The position numbers and the translations under genes were made by a program. Positions 29,037-37,669 of a stretch of DNA of 64,000 nucleotides are shown here, piece by piece. The stretch comes from Bryobacterales bacterium. Its GTDB lineage: Bacteria; Acidobacteriota; Terriglobia; Bryobacterales; Bryobacteraceae. The stretch lies in contig JADJOP010000005.1 of NCBI GenBank assembly GCA_016713735.1, positions 62,001 to 126,000 on the forward strand. Direction: 5' to 3'. Every line of letters begins with the position of its first letter. Position 1 is the first letter of the stretch. The notes under the pieces were generated by a model. The model did not search any database, was not told where the DNA came from, and saw nothing but the letters and a program-made list of their open reading frames with translations.

Positions 29037-29605
29037 TCTCCCTCCACCTCGGCCATCGCTCTTCTCACCTTCCGCACCGCGCGGAAAATCGCATGCTTCA
29101 CCGCGTTCTCGCTCGTCTCCAACACCTCGCAGATCTCGGCAATCGGCAGCTCTTCGTAATGCCGCAGCGTGAACGCCGTCCGCTCCTGCTCGGTCAATCC
29201 CGCCAGCGCCTCGCGCAACCGCTGCTGCAGCCCCGCGCTCGCCGCCAGCCGCTCCGGGTTCGGACGCCCGTCGGCCACCGCTTCCGCCAGCGGCCGCGCG
29301 CCCTCCTCCTGGTCCGACAGGCTCGCCGCCGGACGCGCCTTCCTCACCCGCAACAGGTCCAGCGAATAGTTGTGCGCAATCCGGAACAGCCAGCTCGCAA
29401 ACGCCGCCCGCCCGTCGTAGGATTCCAGGTTGCGAAACGCCCGCAAGAAGCTCTCCTGCACCACGTCCTCCGCGTCCTGTTCATTGCCCGTCATCCGGTA
29501 GGCCACCCGGAAGAGATAGCGCCCGTAGCGGTCCACAAGCACACGAAAGGCGTCACCATCGCCGTTTCGCGCTTGCTCGACCGCTTGCGCGTCGCTCAAC
29601 TCCAT
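29018..29605 (-). CDS. ECF RNA polymerase sigma factor (SigE/RpoE-like)
   Basis: A protein of 195 residues. Sigma-2 region: FRVLVDRYGRYLFRVAYRMT, then DAEDVVQESFLRAFRNLESYDG, then FASWLFRIAHNYSLDLLR. Sigma-4 region: LREALAGLTEQERTAFTLRH, then LPIAEICEVLETSENAVKHA, then the terminal basic helix. It directs polymerase to a small regulon, probably including its own operon (anti-sigma and two HEAT-repeat proteins). The order sigma, anti-sigma, effectors on one strand supports this. Confidence 0.93.
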   Translation of the reverse strand: MELSDAQAVEQARNGDGDAFRVLVDRYGRYLFRVAYRMTGNEQDAEDVVQESFLRAFRNLESYDGRAAFASWLFRIAHNYSLDLLRVRKARPAASLSDQEEGARPLAEAVADGRPNPERLAASAGLQQRLREALAGLTEQERTAFTLRHYEELPIAEICEVLETSENAVKHAIFRAVRKVRRAMAEVEGEWAWKA

Positions 29606-29650
29606 CCGCCCGTTAGACAGCGTGCGCTCCCCGCCGGTTAGCGGCCGCCC

Positions 29651-30370
29651 CTAAATATCGGCCGCCTGCCCCGCCGTGAATCCCCCGTCCACCGGCAGCG
29701 CCACCCCCGTGATCCACCCCGCGTCCTCCGAGGCCAGAAACACCGCCGCCCGCGCCACATCCTCCGGCTCGCCCAGCCTCCCCAACGGGTGCAGCGCCGT
29801 GAACCGCGCCTCCCGCTCCGGGTCCGCAAACAGCTTCTCCGTCAACGGCGTACGCGTAAATCCGGGACAAATGCAATTCACCCGGATCCGCCGTCCGGCG
29901 TAGTCCAGCGCCATGTTCCGCGTCAGCGCCACAATCGCGCCCTTCGTCGCCGTGTACACCGCCCGGTTGCGCGTGCCCGTCAACCCCACTACCGAGGCCA
30001 TGTGCACGATCGCCGCCCCGCTCCCCATGTGCGGCAGCGCGTACTTCGACGCCAGAAACACCCCCCGCAGATTCACCGCAATCACGCGGTCCCAGTCATG
30101 GCTCTCCAACTCCTCCACCGGTTTGCGAACGGCAATCCCCGCATTGGTCGACAAAATGTCGACGCGCCCCCACCGCTCCACCACCGCCGCCACCGCGCCC
30201 CGTACGGCCTCTTCGTCCGTGACATCCGCCTCCAGGGAAAGTTCGCAGCCGCTCGGCCGCAGATCAATCCCCGCCACCCGCGCCCCCTCGGCCGCAAACG
30301 CCTCCGCAATTGCCGCGCCGATTCCCGACGCCGATCCGGTCACCACGGCGATTCTGCCTTCCAGTTTCAT
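29651..30370 (-). CDS. Short-chain dehydrogenase/reductase
   Basis: A protein of 239 residues, classical SDR. Cofactor loop VVTGSASGIGAAIAEAF, Asp in AGIDLRP (NAD preference), STNAGIA, catalytic Ser in VHMASVVG, YTATKGA with Tyr and Lys, and the end VALPVDGGF. It is probably an NAD-dependent sugar or alcohol dehydrogenase; the substrate is unknown. It lies 45 nt downstream of the sigma gene start on the same strand, but it is not obviously part of that operon, because a repeat array precedes it. Confidence 0.9.
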   Translation of the reverse strand: MKLEGRIAVVTGSASGIGAAIAEAFAAEGARVAGIDLRPSGCELSLEADVTDEEAVRGAVAAVVERWGRVDILSTNAGIAVRKPVEELESHDWDRVIAVNLRGVFLASKYALPHMGSGAAIVHMASVVGLTGTRNRAVYTATKGAIVALTRNMALDYAGRRIRVNCICPGFTRTPLTEKLFADPEREARFTALHPLGRLGEPEDVARAAVFLASEDAGWITGVALPVDGGFTAGQAADI

Positions 30371-30399
30371 CCCTAGCAGCGTAGCCCAATCGCCGCCGA

Positions 30400-30724
30400 A
30401 ATGTTCCTGCCCCCGCCGCTGCCCGCGATCCCGCCGCCCGCGCCTGCGATCCCCCCGTCCGCGCCTACGATCCCGTCGCCCCCCCTGCGGTCCCGCCGCC
30501 CCCTCCGCGATCCCGTCGCCCCCGCCTGCAGTCCCGCCGTCCGCGCCTACGATCCCGTCGCCCCCCGGTCCCGCCGTCCCCGCGATCCCGTCGCCCCCCT
30601 GCGGTCCCGCCGTCCCCTCCGCGATCCCGTCGCCCCCGCCTGCAGTCCCGCCGTCCGTGCCCGCGATCCCGTCGCCCCCGCCTGCAGTCCCGCCCCCCCC
30701 GTCCGGTCCCGCCGTCCCCTCCCG
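30400..30724 (+). repeat. C-rich minisatellite between SDR and flgL
   Basis: About 325 nt built from GATCCCGTCGCCCC (six near-exact copies) alternating with TGCRGTCCCGCCGTCC blocks. The larger period is variable, about 33-43 bp. The array ends at the flgL stop codon. On the minus strand, which both neighbours use, it is G-rich with many GGG runs. Confidence 0.8.
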
Positions 30725-31636
30725 CTACCCCAGATAGTCGAGCAGCGTCCGCCGGTTCAGCAACTGCGCCTGCGCCCCCAGCGCCGCGCTCTGCTGCAAC
30801 TGCGCCTGGTTCAGTTCGAGAATCGCCTCGGTCAAGTCCGCATCCTCAATCGACGAGATCTCGCTCTTCAGCCGCAACTCCTGCTTGAAGGCCACATCCA
30901 ACCCCTCGGCCACCTGGTTCTGCGCCGCCCCATAGAAGGCCAGCTTGTTGTTCATGTGCGTGCTCGATTGCCTCACCCGCCCCAAGGCGTCCTTGATCTG
31001 CGTCGAGTCGTTGGCCAGCAGCGCCTTCCGCAGGTCGTTCACCGAAGCCAGCACGTTCTGGTTCGGATCGGCATCCTCGAAGATCTCCTCAGCCGTCAGC
31101 GATACCTGAATCCGCGCCCCGCTCGGATGCTCGATCTTGCGCGACGAGGCCGCCCCCTGATACGGGCTATAGGGCGGATCGCTGCCCAGGTCCACCGTGT
31201 ACGGCGCCGTCGTGTCCGTGTCGCCGGAAAAAATGTACCGCCCATCCACCTTCGTGGCGGCAATGTTCACCAGTTGCTCCAGCAGCGCCCCCAACTCATC
31301 GGCCAGGCTCAACCGGCTGTCGGCCGTGATCGTGTCCGTGGCCCCCTGCGTGCCCAGAACTGTCACCCGGTCCAGCACATTTACCGCTTGCGACAGCGCC
31401 GCCTCGGAGGCATCCACCTCGCCTTTTACCCGGTTCAGATTGCTGTGGATCTGTTCGCTCGCCGCCAATTGGCTGCGCACCGCCAGCAGATGCGAAATCT
31501 GGTCCGGACCGTCGGACACCACGTTGATCTTGCGGCCCGACGTAATCTGATACTGCGCCCTCTCCAGCCGGCTCGCAATGCGCTCAATGTCGCTGAGAAA
31601 CCGCGACGTCTGCGCGTCAAAGACTCCGATTGCCAT
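30725..31636 (-). CDS. flgL: Flagellar hook-associated protein 3 (FlgL)
   Basis: A protein of 303 residues that forms the second hook-filament junction ring. The flagellin-like N-terminal coiled coil is typical: FLSDIERIASRLERAQYQIT, SGRKINVVSDGP, SQLAASEQIHSNLNRVKG. The variable domain begins around DGRYIFSGDTDTTAPY. The C-terminal coiled coil is SEISSIEDADLTEAILELNQ with the final LLDYLG. It follows flgK on the same strand. Confidence 0.92.
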   Translation of the reverse strand: MAIGVFDAQTSRFLSDIERIASRLERAQYQITSGRKINVVSDGPDQISHLLAVRSQLAASEQIHSNLNRVKGEVDASEAALSQAVNVLDRVTVLGTQGATDTITADSRLSLADELGALLEQLVNIAATKVDGRYIFSGDTDTTAPYTVDLGSDPPYSPYQGAASSRKIEHPSGARIQVSLTAEEIFEDADPNQNVLASVNDLRKALLANDSTQIKDALGRVRQSSTHMNNKLAFYGAAQNQVAEGLDVAFKQELRLKSEISSIEDADLTEAILELNQAQLQQSAALGAQAQLLNRRTLLDYLG

Positions 31637-31693
31637 CTCGTTTCCTCTCCTTGCCCGGCTTCACCGCGCCCTCCGGCCCGCGCTCCACGTGCC

Positions 31694-31778
31694 CGCTCGC
31701 CCGGCCCTACCGCTCGCCTAGCTATGCCTGTCGCCCGGCCCTACCGCTCGCCCGGCCCTACCGCACGCCCGGCCCTAC
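31694..31778 (+). repeat. Five tandem 17-bp repeats running into the flgK stop codon
   Basis: Five abutting 17-bp units of CGCTCGCCCGGCCCTAC start at 31694, 31711, 31728, 31745 and 31762; the second is diverged. The last unit contains CTA, the complement of the flgK TAG stop. The unit is unrelated to those of other arrays in the window. Confidence 0.85.
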
Positions 31779-33135
31779 CGCTTGATGTTGATCAGCGTCT
31801 CGGTCATCTCATCCAACGTCCGGATCAACTGCGCCGCCGCTTCATACGCCCTCTGGAACACAATCAGGTTGGCCGCCTCCTCGTCCAGCGAAACGCCGCT
31901 CGCCTCGGCCCGCAGCGCCTTGGACTGCGCCACCAACTGCGTCTGCGCCTGCGCATCCTGCCGCGCCACGTCCAACAGCTTGCCCACGCGCCCGGCAATC
32001 TCGCCGAAATACTGCGTGAACGTGAAATTATTCACCGCCCGCGAATTGAACAGCCCGGCCAGGTTCAGCGTGTTGCCGTTGCCTCCCGGCGCCTCCGGCA
32101 GCGCCGCCGCCAGCTCCTCCGGAGCAATATCGGTCACGCTCATCGTCACCGCCTCGCCGCGCGTCGGGTCGTAGGTAAACAGATCCCGGAACGGCGGTTG
32201 CCCGTTCAGGTCCACGCCGGCCTGTAGCTGCAGGTTGATGCCGTCGGCCACCTGCGCGGCGAGAAAATCCAGATCCGTTTGCAGGCCCTCCAATACCTCA
32301 TTGCGAAACTCCACCAGCGCCCGCAGCTTCCCGCCGCCAATCTGCCCCGTGATGTCCTTGCCCGAGCTATCCAGAATCGCCGGCGACCCCGTCGACAGAT
32401 CCGCCGACAGCTCATACAGGTTCTCCCCCATCACCAGCGGCGTCTGCCCGCCGATCAACACCGTGAACGTGCCGTCATCGGCCCGCAGCACGTTGAAATC
32501 GACAATCTCAGCCAGCTCCTCCAGCGACGAGTGCACCTGCGCATCCAACCCCGGGTCGGTCAGCTTGCGCGCGTCCGAGCGGAACTCCACGTTCAGGTTC
32601 CGCATCACCTGCCCAATGCGGTTGATCGTGTTCACTGACTGCGTCAGCTCCGTGTTCGTGTTCGTCGCCGCGTTGGCCAGCGCCGAGGCCGTGAAGTTGA
32701 ACGCATGGGCCACATCCTGGGCCCGCCGCAACACTCCCTGCCGCGCCGGCAAATCGTTCGGCGTCACCGAAAGTTGGGAAAAGGCCTGCTGCAGCCCGTC
32801 CAAAGCTCCCGCCACCCCCGAGGAGGCCGCAATATCGAAAATCGGTTCGGCCTGCTCCAGGTTGAACGCCTGCTGCGTGTGATACCCTCCCGTCCCAGCT
32901 GCAACCGTACGCCCTGCTCCAGATACGCCTTGCGCGAACTCAGCAGATCCCCCGCCGCCACACCGCCCGGCAGCCCCATCTCCGGCACCATCCGCTGCGC
33001 CAGCAGCGTCAGGCTCTGCCGCGCAAACCCCGGCGTCTGCGCGTTCGTGATGTTGTTGCTCGCCACCCCCAGCGCCGACTCAAACGCCTTCAGCGACCGC
33101 GCCGCGCTGCCCATCGTAGCGAATAAATTTCCCAT
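31775..33135 (-). CDS. flgK: Flagellar hook-associated protein 1 (FlgK), one frameshift
   Basis: About 453 residues when joined. The N-terminus is typical of rod/hook proteins: LFATMGSAARSLKAFESALG, VASNNITNAQTPGFARQ. It is followed by GALDGLQQAFSQLSVTPND and the FlgK heptad region. The C-terminus is LRAEASGVSLDEEAANLIVF, QRAYEAAAQLIRTLDEM. The frame breaks near 32884, where GGGG is read as GGG (GAGGGTATCAC). Because both parts are well conserved this is most likely a read error. It builds the first hook-filament junction. Confidence 0.92.
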
Positions 33136-33222
33136 CCCGTCCCGCCGTGCCTTTCTCTGCCGTCCGGTCTCTGCTTTCCGTCCTTCGTCTTCCGCGCCCT
33201 GCTTTCCGCTCTCTGTAGGGCG

Positions 33223-33540
33223 CTAACCGACACACTCCCACGAGGTCGGCGCCGGATTGGCCAGCTCCCCGCTCGCCGTATATCCCATCTCCTGCGCCGT
33301 CAACTGCCGCAGCAAGCCCATCCTCCGCCGCGCCGCATGCTCCACCAGCCGCTGCACCTGGCTCAACCCGCGCTTCATCCGCAGTAACTCCTCCCTCTCC
33401 GCGCCCCCGGCCTCCCCTGGCCAGCCCGCCCGGATCTCCTCCAGCCGCGCCCGCACCTGCTCCAACGCAGCCGCCGTCCCCGGAACCGCCGCCCCGGCAG
33501 CCTCCTCCAAAATCGCCACGAAGCTCCGCCCCTGCTCCAT
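33223..33540 (-). CDS. flgN: FlgN-like flagellar export chaperone
   Basis: About 105 residues, helical, with the FlgN pattern of a small chaperone for FlgK and FlgL (FVAILEEAAGAAVPGTAAAL, EREELLRMKRGLSQVQRLVE, final RQLTAQEMGYTASGEL). The identification rests mostly on position between flgM and flgK and on size and helix content. The start at 33540 has AGGAAGGTGAG before it; a GTG seven codons upstream is less likely. Confidence 0.7.
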   Translation of the reverse strand: MEQGRSFVAILEEAAGAAVPGTAAALEQVRARLEEIRAGWPGEAGGAEREELLRMKRGLSQVQRLVEHAARRRMGLLRQLTAQEMGYTASGELANPAPTSWECVG

Positions 33541-33568
33541 CTCACCTTCCTCTTCCGGCACCAGCCTC

Positions 33569-33907
33569 TTACGGCATCAGCAGATCGTCCACCAGCGAAC
33601 GCGCAATGTCGGCCGGCTTCGGGTTGTACTCCCCGGCATTCACCTGCTGCTCCAGCCGCGCCAAATACGCCGCCCGCTCCGGCGTGTCCTCGGTCTGCGT
33701 CCGCAATAGCTGGCTCAGCCCCGATAACTGCGCCGAATCCGTCGACGCCCCCGCCGCCGCCGCCTTCGACTTCTCCCCGCCCCCTTCCACTCCCGACACT
33801 CCCCCAGCCTGCTGCCCCTGACCCGCCTTGCTCAACTCCACGCGGTCCTGCGCCGGGGGGATCCCGCTCAGTTGCCCCGCATTCGGGTTCGGTGAATCAA
33901 TCTTCAT
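33569..33907 (-). CDS. flgM: Anti-sigma-28 factor FlgM
   Basis: A protein of 112 residues. The C-terminal sigma-28-binding helices are clear: YLARLEQQVNAGEYNPKPAD followed by IARSLVDDLL. The N-terminal part is low-complexity and probably unfolded, as is usual for a protein exported through the flagellar channel. It heads the flgM-flgN-flgK-flgL cluster. Confidence 0.88.
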   Translation of the reverse strand: MKIDSPNPNAGQLSGIPPAQDRVELSKAGQGQQAGGVSGVEGGGEKSKAAAAGASTDSAQLSGLSQLLRTQTEDTPERAAYLARLEQQVNAGEYNPKPADIARSLVDDLLMP

Positions 33908-34397
33908 TGCAGTCCTTTCCGATGGCAGAGCTCATCTCACCTTCAGCCGCGCTTCCTCGCAAGCTGCTGCCGTACTCCGGCCCCGCTTCCTAAACCAGCA
34001 ATCCAGGGGCCATTACTCCTGCCGCGCCTACTGCCGTCTCCAATCCCGCGGACCGGACCTGCTCCTCGTCCTACCTCCCTCTTCGGACTTTGGAGCAAAT
34101 TGTTGAATCTTTCTTCGAACCTAGCCTACGCTCCTCACCTTAACCCCTCTCCTCAGGTATCCCCCGCCCAACGCCCACTCTCTGCCCGCACTGCCCACTC
34201 TCTGCCACGCGCCATCTTCCTGTCACCTCCCTCTGTTCCACCGCGGTACGCCCCCGCCCATTCCCCGTCCCATCTTGAAACCTCCCCCCGTGCGCCGACA
34301 CCGCCCCCGCTCTCCCCACCGCCCCCGCTCTCCCCATTCACCAAATCTTCAAACCCGAATCTCTACTTTCCCGCGTATATTGAAAGAAGGAGCATCG
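33908..34397. other. Long pyrimidine-rich intergenic region
   Basis: About 490 nt between the divergent flgM and cytochrome genes, without a convincing ORF. From about 34140 it is C/T-rich and partly repetitive: GCCCACTCTCTGCC occurs twice (about 34170 and 34190) and CCGCCCCCGCTCTCCCCA twice (about 34302 and 34320). GAAGGAG before 34398 is the ribosome-binding site of the next gene. Confidence 0.6.
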
Positions 34398-35690
34398 ATG
34401 ATCCGCACCCTGGGCCTCACTTCCCTCTACCTGTCCGCCGCCTTCGCCGTCTCGGCCGCCACCCCCCCAATCACTTATTACAAACACGCCCTCCCGGTCA
34501 TCCAGAAGAACTGCCAGGGCTGCCACCGTCCCGGCGAACCCGCCCCCATGGCCTTCCTCACCTATGAGGGCACCCGCCCCTGGGCCAAGGCCATGAAACA
34601 GGCCGTCCTCCGCAAGTCGATGCCCCCCTGGTTCGCCGATCCCCACGTCGGCAAGTTCACCAACGACCGCTCCATGAGCGAGGCCGACGTGAAGACCCTC
34701 GTCTCCTGGGTCGACTCCGGCGCCCCCGCCGGCAACCCCAAGGACGCCCCCGCCCCCCTCACCTTCACCGAAGGCTGGTCCATCGGCAAGCCCGACCTCA
34801 TCGTCGAAATCCCCGAAGCCATCCCCGTCCCGGCCAGCGGCACCATCGAATACACCTACGTCATCGTCCCCACCGGACTCACCGAAGACAAATGGGTCCA
34901 GATGGCTGAAGCCCGTCCCGAGCAGCGCGCCCAGGTCCACCACATCATCGCCTTCGTCCGCCAGCCCGGCAACAAGTGGTTCCGCGAATACCCCGTCGGC
35001 AAGCCCTTCATCCCCAAAAGAGGCGGCGACATGGGCATGGGCGAGTTCCTCACCGGCTACGCCCCCGGCTCACCGCCTGAAGTGCTCCGTCCCGGCCAGG
35101 CCAAGCTCATCAAGGCCGGCGCCGAACTCGTCTTCCAGATGCACTTCACAGCCAACGGCAAGGCCACCGCTGACCGCAGCCGCGTCGGCCTCGTCTTCTC
35201 CACCGAGCCCGTCAAACAGCGCGTCCTCACCCTCGCCGCAAGCGACCACAAGTTCGTCATCCCCCCTGGCGCGCCCAACCACCGCGTCGACGGCGCCATC
35301 ACCCTCCACAAGCCAAGCGAACTGATCAGCCTCCTCCCCCATATGCACCTCCGCGGCAAGGCCATGGAGATCAGCGCCGTCTACCCCACCGGCGAACGCG
35401 AAAAGCTCCTCTGGGTGCCCAACTACGATTTCAACTGGCAGCTCTGGTACCAACTGCCCCAAGGCAAAATCCTGCCCGCCGGCACCAGGATCGAAGCCAC
35501 CGGCTACTTCGATAACTCGCCCAACAACAAGGCCAACCCCGACCCCACCCAAGCCGTCCGCTACGGCGACCAAAGCTGGGAAGAGATGATGTTCGGCTTC
35601 TTCGATATCGCCATCGACGCGAATATGAATCCGATGGACCTGTTGCGGGCGCCCAAAAAGGCTCCGGCCTCAGGCGCCGGAGCCGAATAA
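34398..35690 (+). CDS. Cytochrome c fused to a PHM-like dicopper domain
   Basis: A protein of 430 residues with a signal peptide. The N-terminal haem domain has CQGCH (Cys39, Cys42, His43). The rest resembles the copper type II ascorbate-dependent monooxygenases (peptidylglycine hydroxylating monooxygenase, PHM). All copper ligands of PHM appear in order: VHHIIAF (His181-182), QMHF (His249), LLPHMHLRG (His315 and 317), WEEMMFGFF (Met397 or 398). Spacings of 67, 66 and about 80 residues match PHM (64, 70, 70). I infer a periplasmic copper oxidoreductase fed by its own haem. The substrate is unknown. The final hairpin near the stop may end transcription. Confidence 0.75.
   Translation: MIRTLGLTSLYLSAAFAVSAATPPITYYKHALPVIQKNCQGCHRPGEPAPMAFLTYEGTRPWAKAMKQAVLRKSMPPWFADPHVGKFTNDRSMSEADVKTLVSWVDSGAPAGNPKDAPAPLTFTEGWSIGKPDLIVEIPEAIPVPASGTIEYTYVIVPTGLTEDKWVQMAEARPEQRAQVHHIIAFVRQPGNKWFREYPVGKPFIPKRGGDMGMGEFLTGYAPGSPPEVLRPGQAKLIKAGAELVFQMHFTANGKATADRSRVGLVFSTEPVKQRVLTLAASDHKFVIPPGAPNHRVDGAITLHKPSELISLLPHMHLRGKAMEISAVYPTGEREKLLWVPNYDFNWQLWYQLPQGKILPAGTRIEATGYFDNSPNNKANPDPTQAVRYGDQSWEEMMFGFFDIAIDANMNPMDLLRAPKKAPASGAGAE
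35660..35684 (+). terminator. Hairpin overlapping the end of the cytochrome/PHM gene
   Basis: GGCTCCGGC and GCCGGAGCC form a perfect 9-bp stem with a 7-nt loop just before the stop codon. There is no T tract; it may be a terminator or only coding sequence. Confidence 0.35.
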
Positions 35691-35744
35691 CTCACCCCAT
35701 CCCCACGGCCGGAGCCCCGCCCCAAGCCAGCGCATCCTCGCTGC

Positions 35745-35750
35745 TAAAAT
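35745..35750 (+). promoter_or_regulatory. -10 element TAAAAT, leaderless start
   Basis: TGCTAAAAT ends 5 nt before the GTG at 35756 and leaves no room for a ribosome-binding site. Confidence 0.5.
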
Positions 35751-35755
35751 TGGGC

Positions 35756-36688
35756 GTGACCCTCCGGCCGTTTCTCTTTCTGCTGCCCCTCTGCCTTGCC
35801 TTCTCCGGGCATGCCTTCTCCCAGGAGCTCACCCTCCGCCCCACCCTTCAGGTCGACGACACCTTCGAACTCGAAATCATTCGCCTCCGCGAAGACTCCC
35901 GCCGCCCCCAGGTGAACGGCCGCAGCCGCACCCCCATCCACGTCCGCGTCCTCGAGTCCAACCCCAAGGGCCTCCTCCTGGAATGGAAGCAGGGCGCCAC
36001 CGCGTTCGACAACCCCGAGATCATCAAGAACCCCATCGCCGCCGCTGCCTCCAACGCCGTCAAGGACCTCGTCCTCCAACTCGAACTCAACCCCGCCGGC
36101 CAGTTCGCCCGCCTCCGCAACGAAGCCGAAGTCACGGCCAAATTGCAAACCGTCATGAAGTCCCTGCTCACCGCCCTCGGCCGTCAAATCCCCGACACCA
36201 ATCAGCGCCAGCAGGTCGAGTCCCTCGTCCGCCGCCTCATGTCGCCCCCTGTCCTGCTCGCCTCGGCCACCCGCGACGCCCAAACCTACTTCGCCCTCAA
36301 CGGCGCCACGGTCAACAAGGACCAGCCCTTCACCGCCGACCTCCAGCAGCCCTCCCCCTTCGGCGGCGGCGCCATCCCCGCCCGCTTCCGCCTCACGCTG
36401 GATTCCCTCGACGCCCACTCCGCCTCGCTTGCCACCACCACCACCTACGATCCCCAGGCCGTGGCCCGCTTCAGCGCCCAGCTTCTCGCCCAGGCCGCCC
36501 CGGCCTCTGCCCAATCCCCCGCCGCCAAGCCCCCCGCCCTCCACATCGAAGACTCCGCCGCCTACACCTACAACCGCGCCTTCGGCCTCATGAGCGATGT
36601 CGTCGTCCGCCGCCGCGTCTCCGCCTCCGGCGCCCTCAATGCCCTCGACGGCTGGGACATCCGCCTAACCCGCCGCCCCGGCCAGTAG
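35756..36688 (+). CDS. Secreted protein of unknown function
   Basis: About 310 residues. A signal peptide (LRPFLFLLPLCLAFSGHAFS) is followed by a mature part that begins with repeated beta strands (LTLRPTLQVDDTFELEIIRL). A helical middle (AEVTAKLQTVMKSLLTALGR) comes next, and an Ala/Pro-rich linker near residue 250. I recognise no family. GTG at 35756 is chosen because of the -10 box five bases upstream. Confidence 0.6.
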   Translation: MTLRPFLFLLPLCLAFSGHAFSQELTLRPTLQVDDTFELEIIRLREDSRRPQVNGRSRTPIHVRVLESNPKGLLLEWKQGATAFDNPEIIKNPIAAAASNAVKDLVLQLELNPAGQFARLRNEAEVTAKLQTVMKSLLTALGRQIPDTNQRQQVESLVRRLMSPPVLLASATRDAQTYFALNGATVNKDQPFTADLQQPSPFGGGAIPARFRLTLDSLDAHSASLATTTTYDPQAVARFSAQLLAQAAPASAQSPAAKPPALHIEDSAAYTYNRAFGLMSDVVVRRRVSASGALNALDGWDIRLTRRPGQ

Positions 36689-36748
36689 GCTCCGCCGCCC
36701 CGCCGCCGCGCCTGCCCCCTCCCCCCCGCATGGCATGATGGAAGGCTC

Positions 36749-37642
36749 GTGCCCGCCCCCATCAACGAACCCATTGGACTCCGCAGCGCCCTCCTCGCCC
36801 TGCTCGTGTCCCTGCTCTGGGCCGGCAACGTCGCCGCCTTGAAGCTCGGGCTCGTCGTCTTCCCGCCTTTCTGGAACGCCTTCTGGCGCATGCTCTTCGG
36901 CATCGCTGCCCTGCTCGCCTGGGCCTGGTGGCGCCGCATCCCCCTCCGCCCACCTCCCGCCGAGCGCCGCCGCCTCGTCCAACTCGGGCTTCTCTTCGCC
37001 GTCCAGATCGCCCTGCTCAACGCCGGCGCCGACCTCACCTCGCCCGCCTACGCCGTCGTCCTCATCAACGCCCACCCCATCTTCGCCAACATCTTCGGCC
37101 ACTTCGCCGCCCACGAACAACGCCTCGGCGGCGTGCGGCTCGCCGGCCTCACCCTCGCCTTCGCCGGTATGTGCGTCCTCGTTCTGGGAAAACCCGCCGT
37201 CGCCCTCGCTCCCAACCCCCTGCTCGGTAACGCCATGCTCGCCGTCTCGGCCGCTCTGCTCGGCCTCAGAGGCGTCTACACCCGCCAACTCGTGCAAGGC
37301 ATCGACCCTGTCCGCGCCCTCACCTGGCAATGCCTCGTTTCCACCGCCGTGTTCCTCATTGCCGCCGCGCTCTTCGAGCCCATGCTCCTCGGCCCGCCCA
37401 CCCCCATCGCCGTCGGCGGACTCGCCTACCAGGGCATCATCGTCGCCGGCTTCTGCTTCGTCGTCTGGACCGAACTCCTCCGCCGCCACAGCGCCGGAAC
37501 CCTCTCCATGTTCGCCTTCACCATCCCCTTTTTCGGTGTCCTGGTCTCGGCCGCCATCTTCGGCGAAGCCGTCACCCCGCGCATCATCCTCAGCGGGGCT
37601 ATGGTCACCCTCGGCATCGGCATCGTCACCCGCCGCTCGTAG
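36749..37642 (+). CDS. EamA/DMT-superfamily transporter
   Basis: A protein of 297 residues with about ten membrane helices in two EamA halves: LLALLVSLLWAGNVAALKLG (helix 1), PAYAVVLINAHPIFANIFGH, LTLAFAGMCVLVLGKPAVAL in the first; AMLAVSAALLGLRGVYTRQL, MFAFTIPFFGVLVSAAIFGE and GAMVTLGIGIVTRRS in the second. Such proteins usually export amino acids, nucleotides or other metabolites at the inner membrane. The substrate cannot be told. The start is GTG. Confidence 0.88.
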   Translation: MPAPINEPIGLRSALLALLVSLLWAGNVAALKLGLVVFPPFWNAFWRMLFGIAALLAWAWWRRIPLRPPPAERRRLVQLGLLFAVQIALLNAGADLTSPAYAVVLINAHPIFANIFGHFAAHEQRLGGVRLAGLTLAFAGMCVLVLGKPAVALAPNPLLGNAMLAVSAALLGLRGVYTRQLVQGIDPVRALTWQCLVSTAVFLIAAALFEPMLLGPPTPIAVGGLAYQGIIVAGFCFVVWTELLRRHSAGTLSMFAFTIPFFGVLVSAAIFGEAVTPRIILSGAMVTLGIGIVTRRS

Positions 37643-37669
37643 CCCGTGGCCCCCCGTCCCCCGGCGCCG

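Noticed and set aside
30400..31778. The tandem arrays as CRISPR
   Set aside because: Units abut with no unique spacers, drift in length, and no cas genes are near.
30401..32227. Open frame of 608 codons on + strand across the repeat and flgL
   Set aside because: It is the C-rich repeat read as Pro/Ala/Arg followed by antisense of flgL and flgK.
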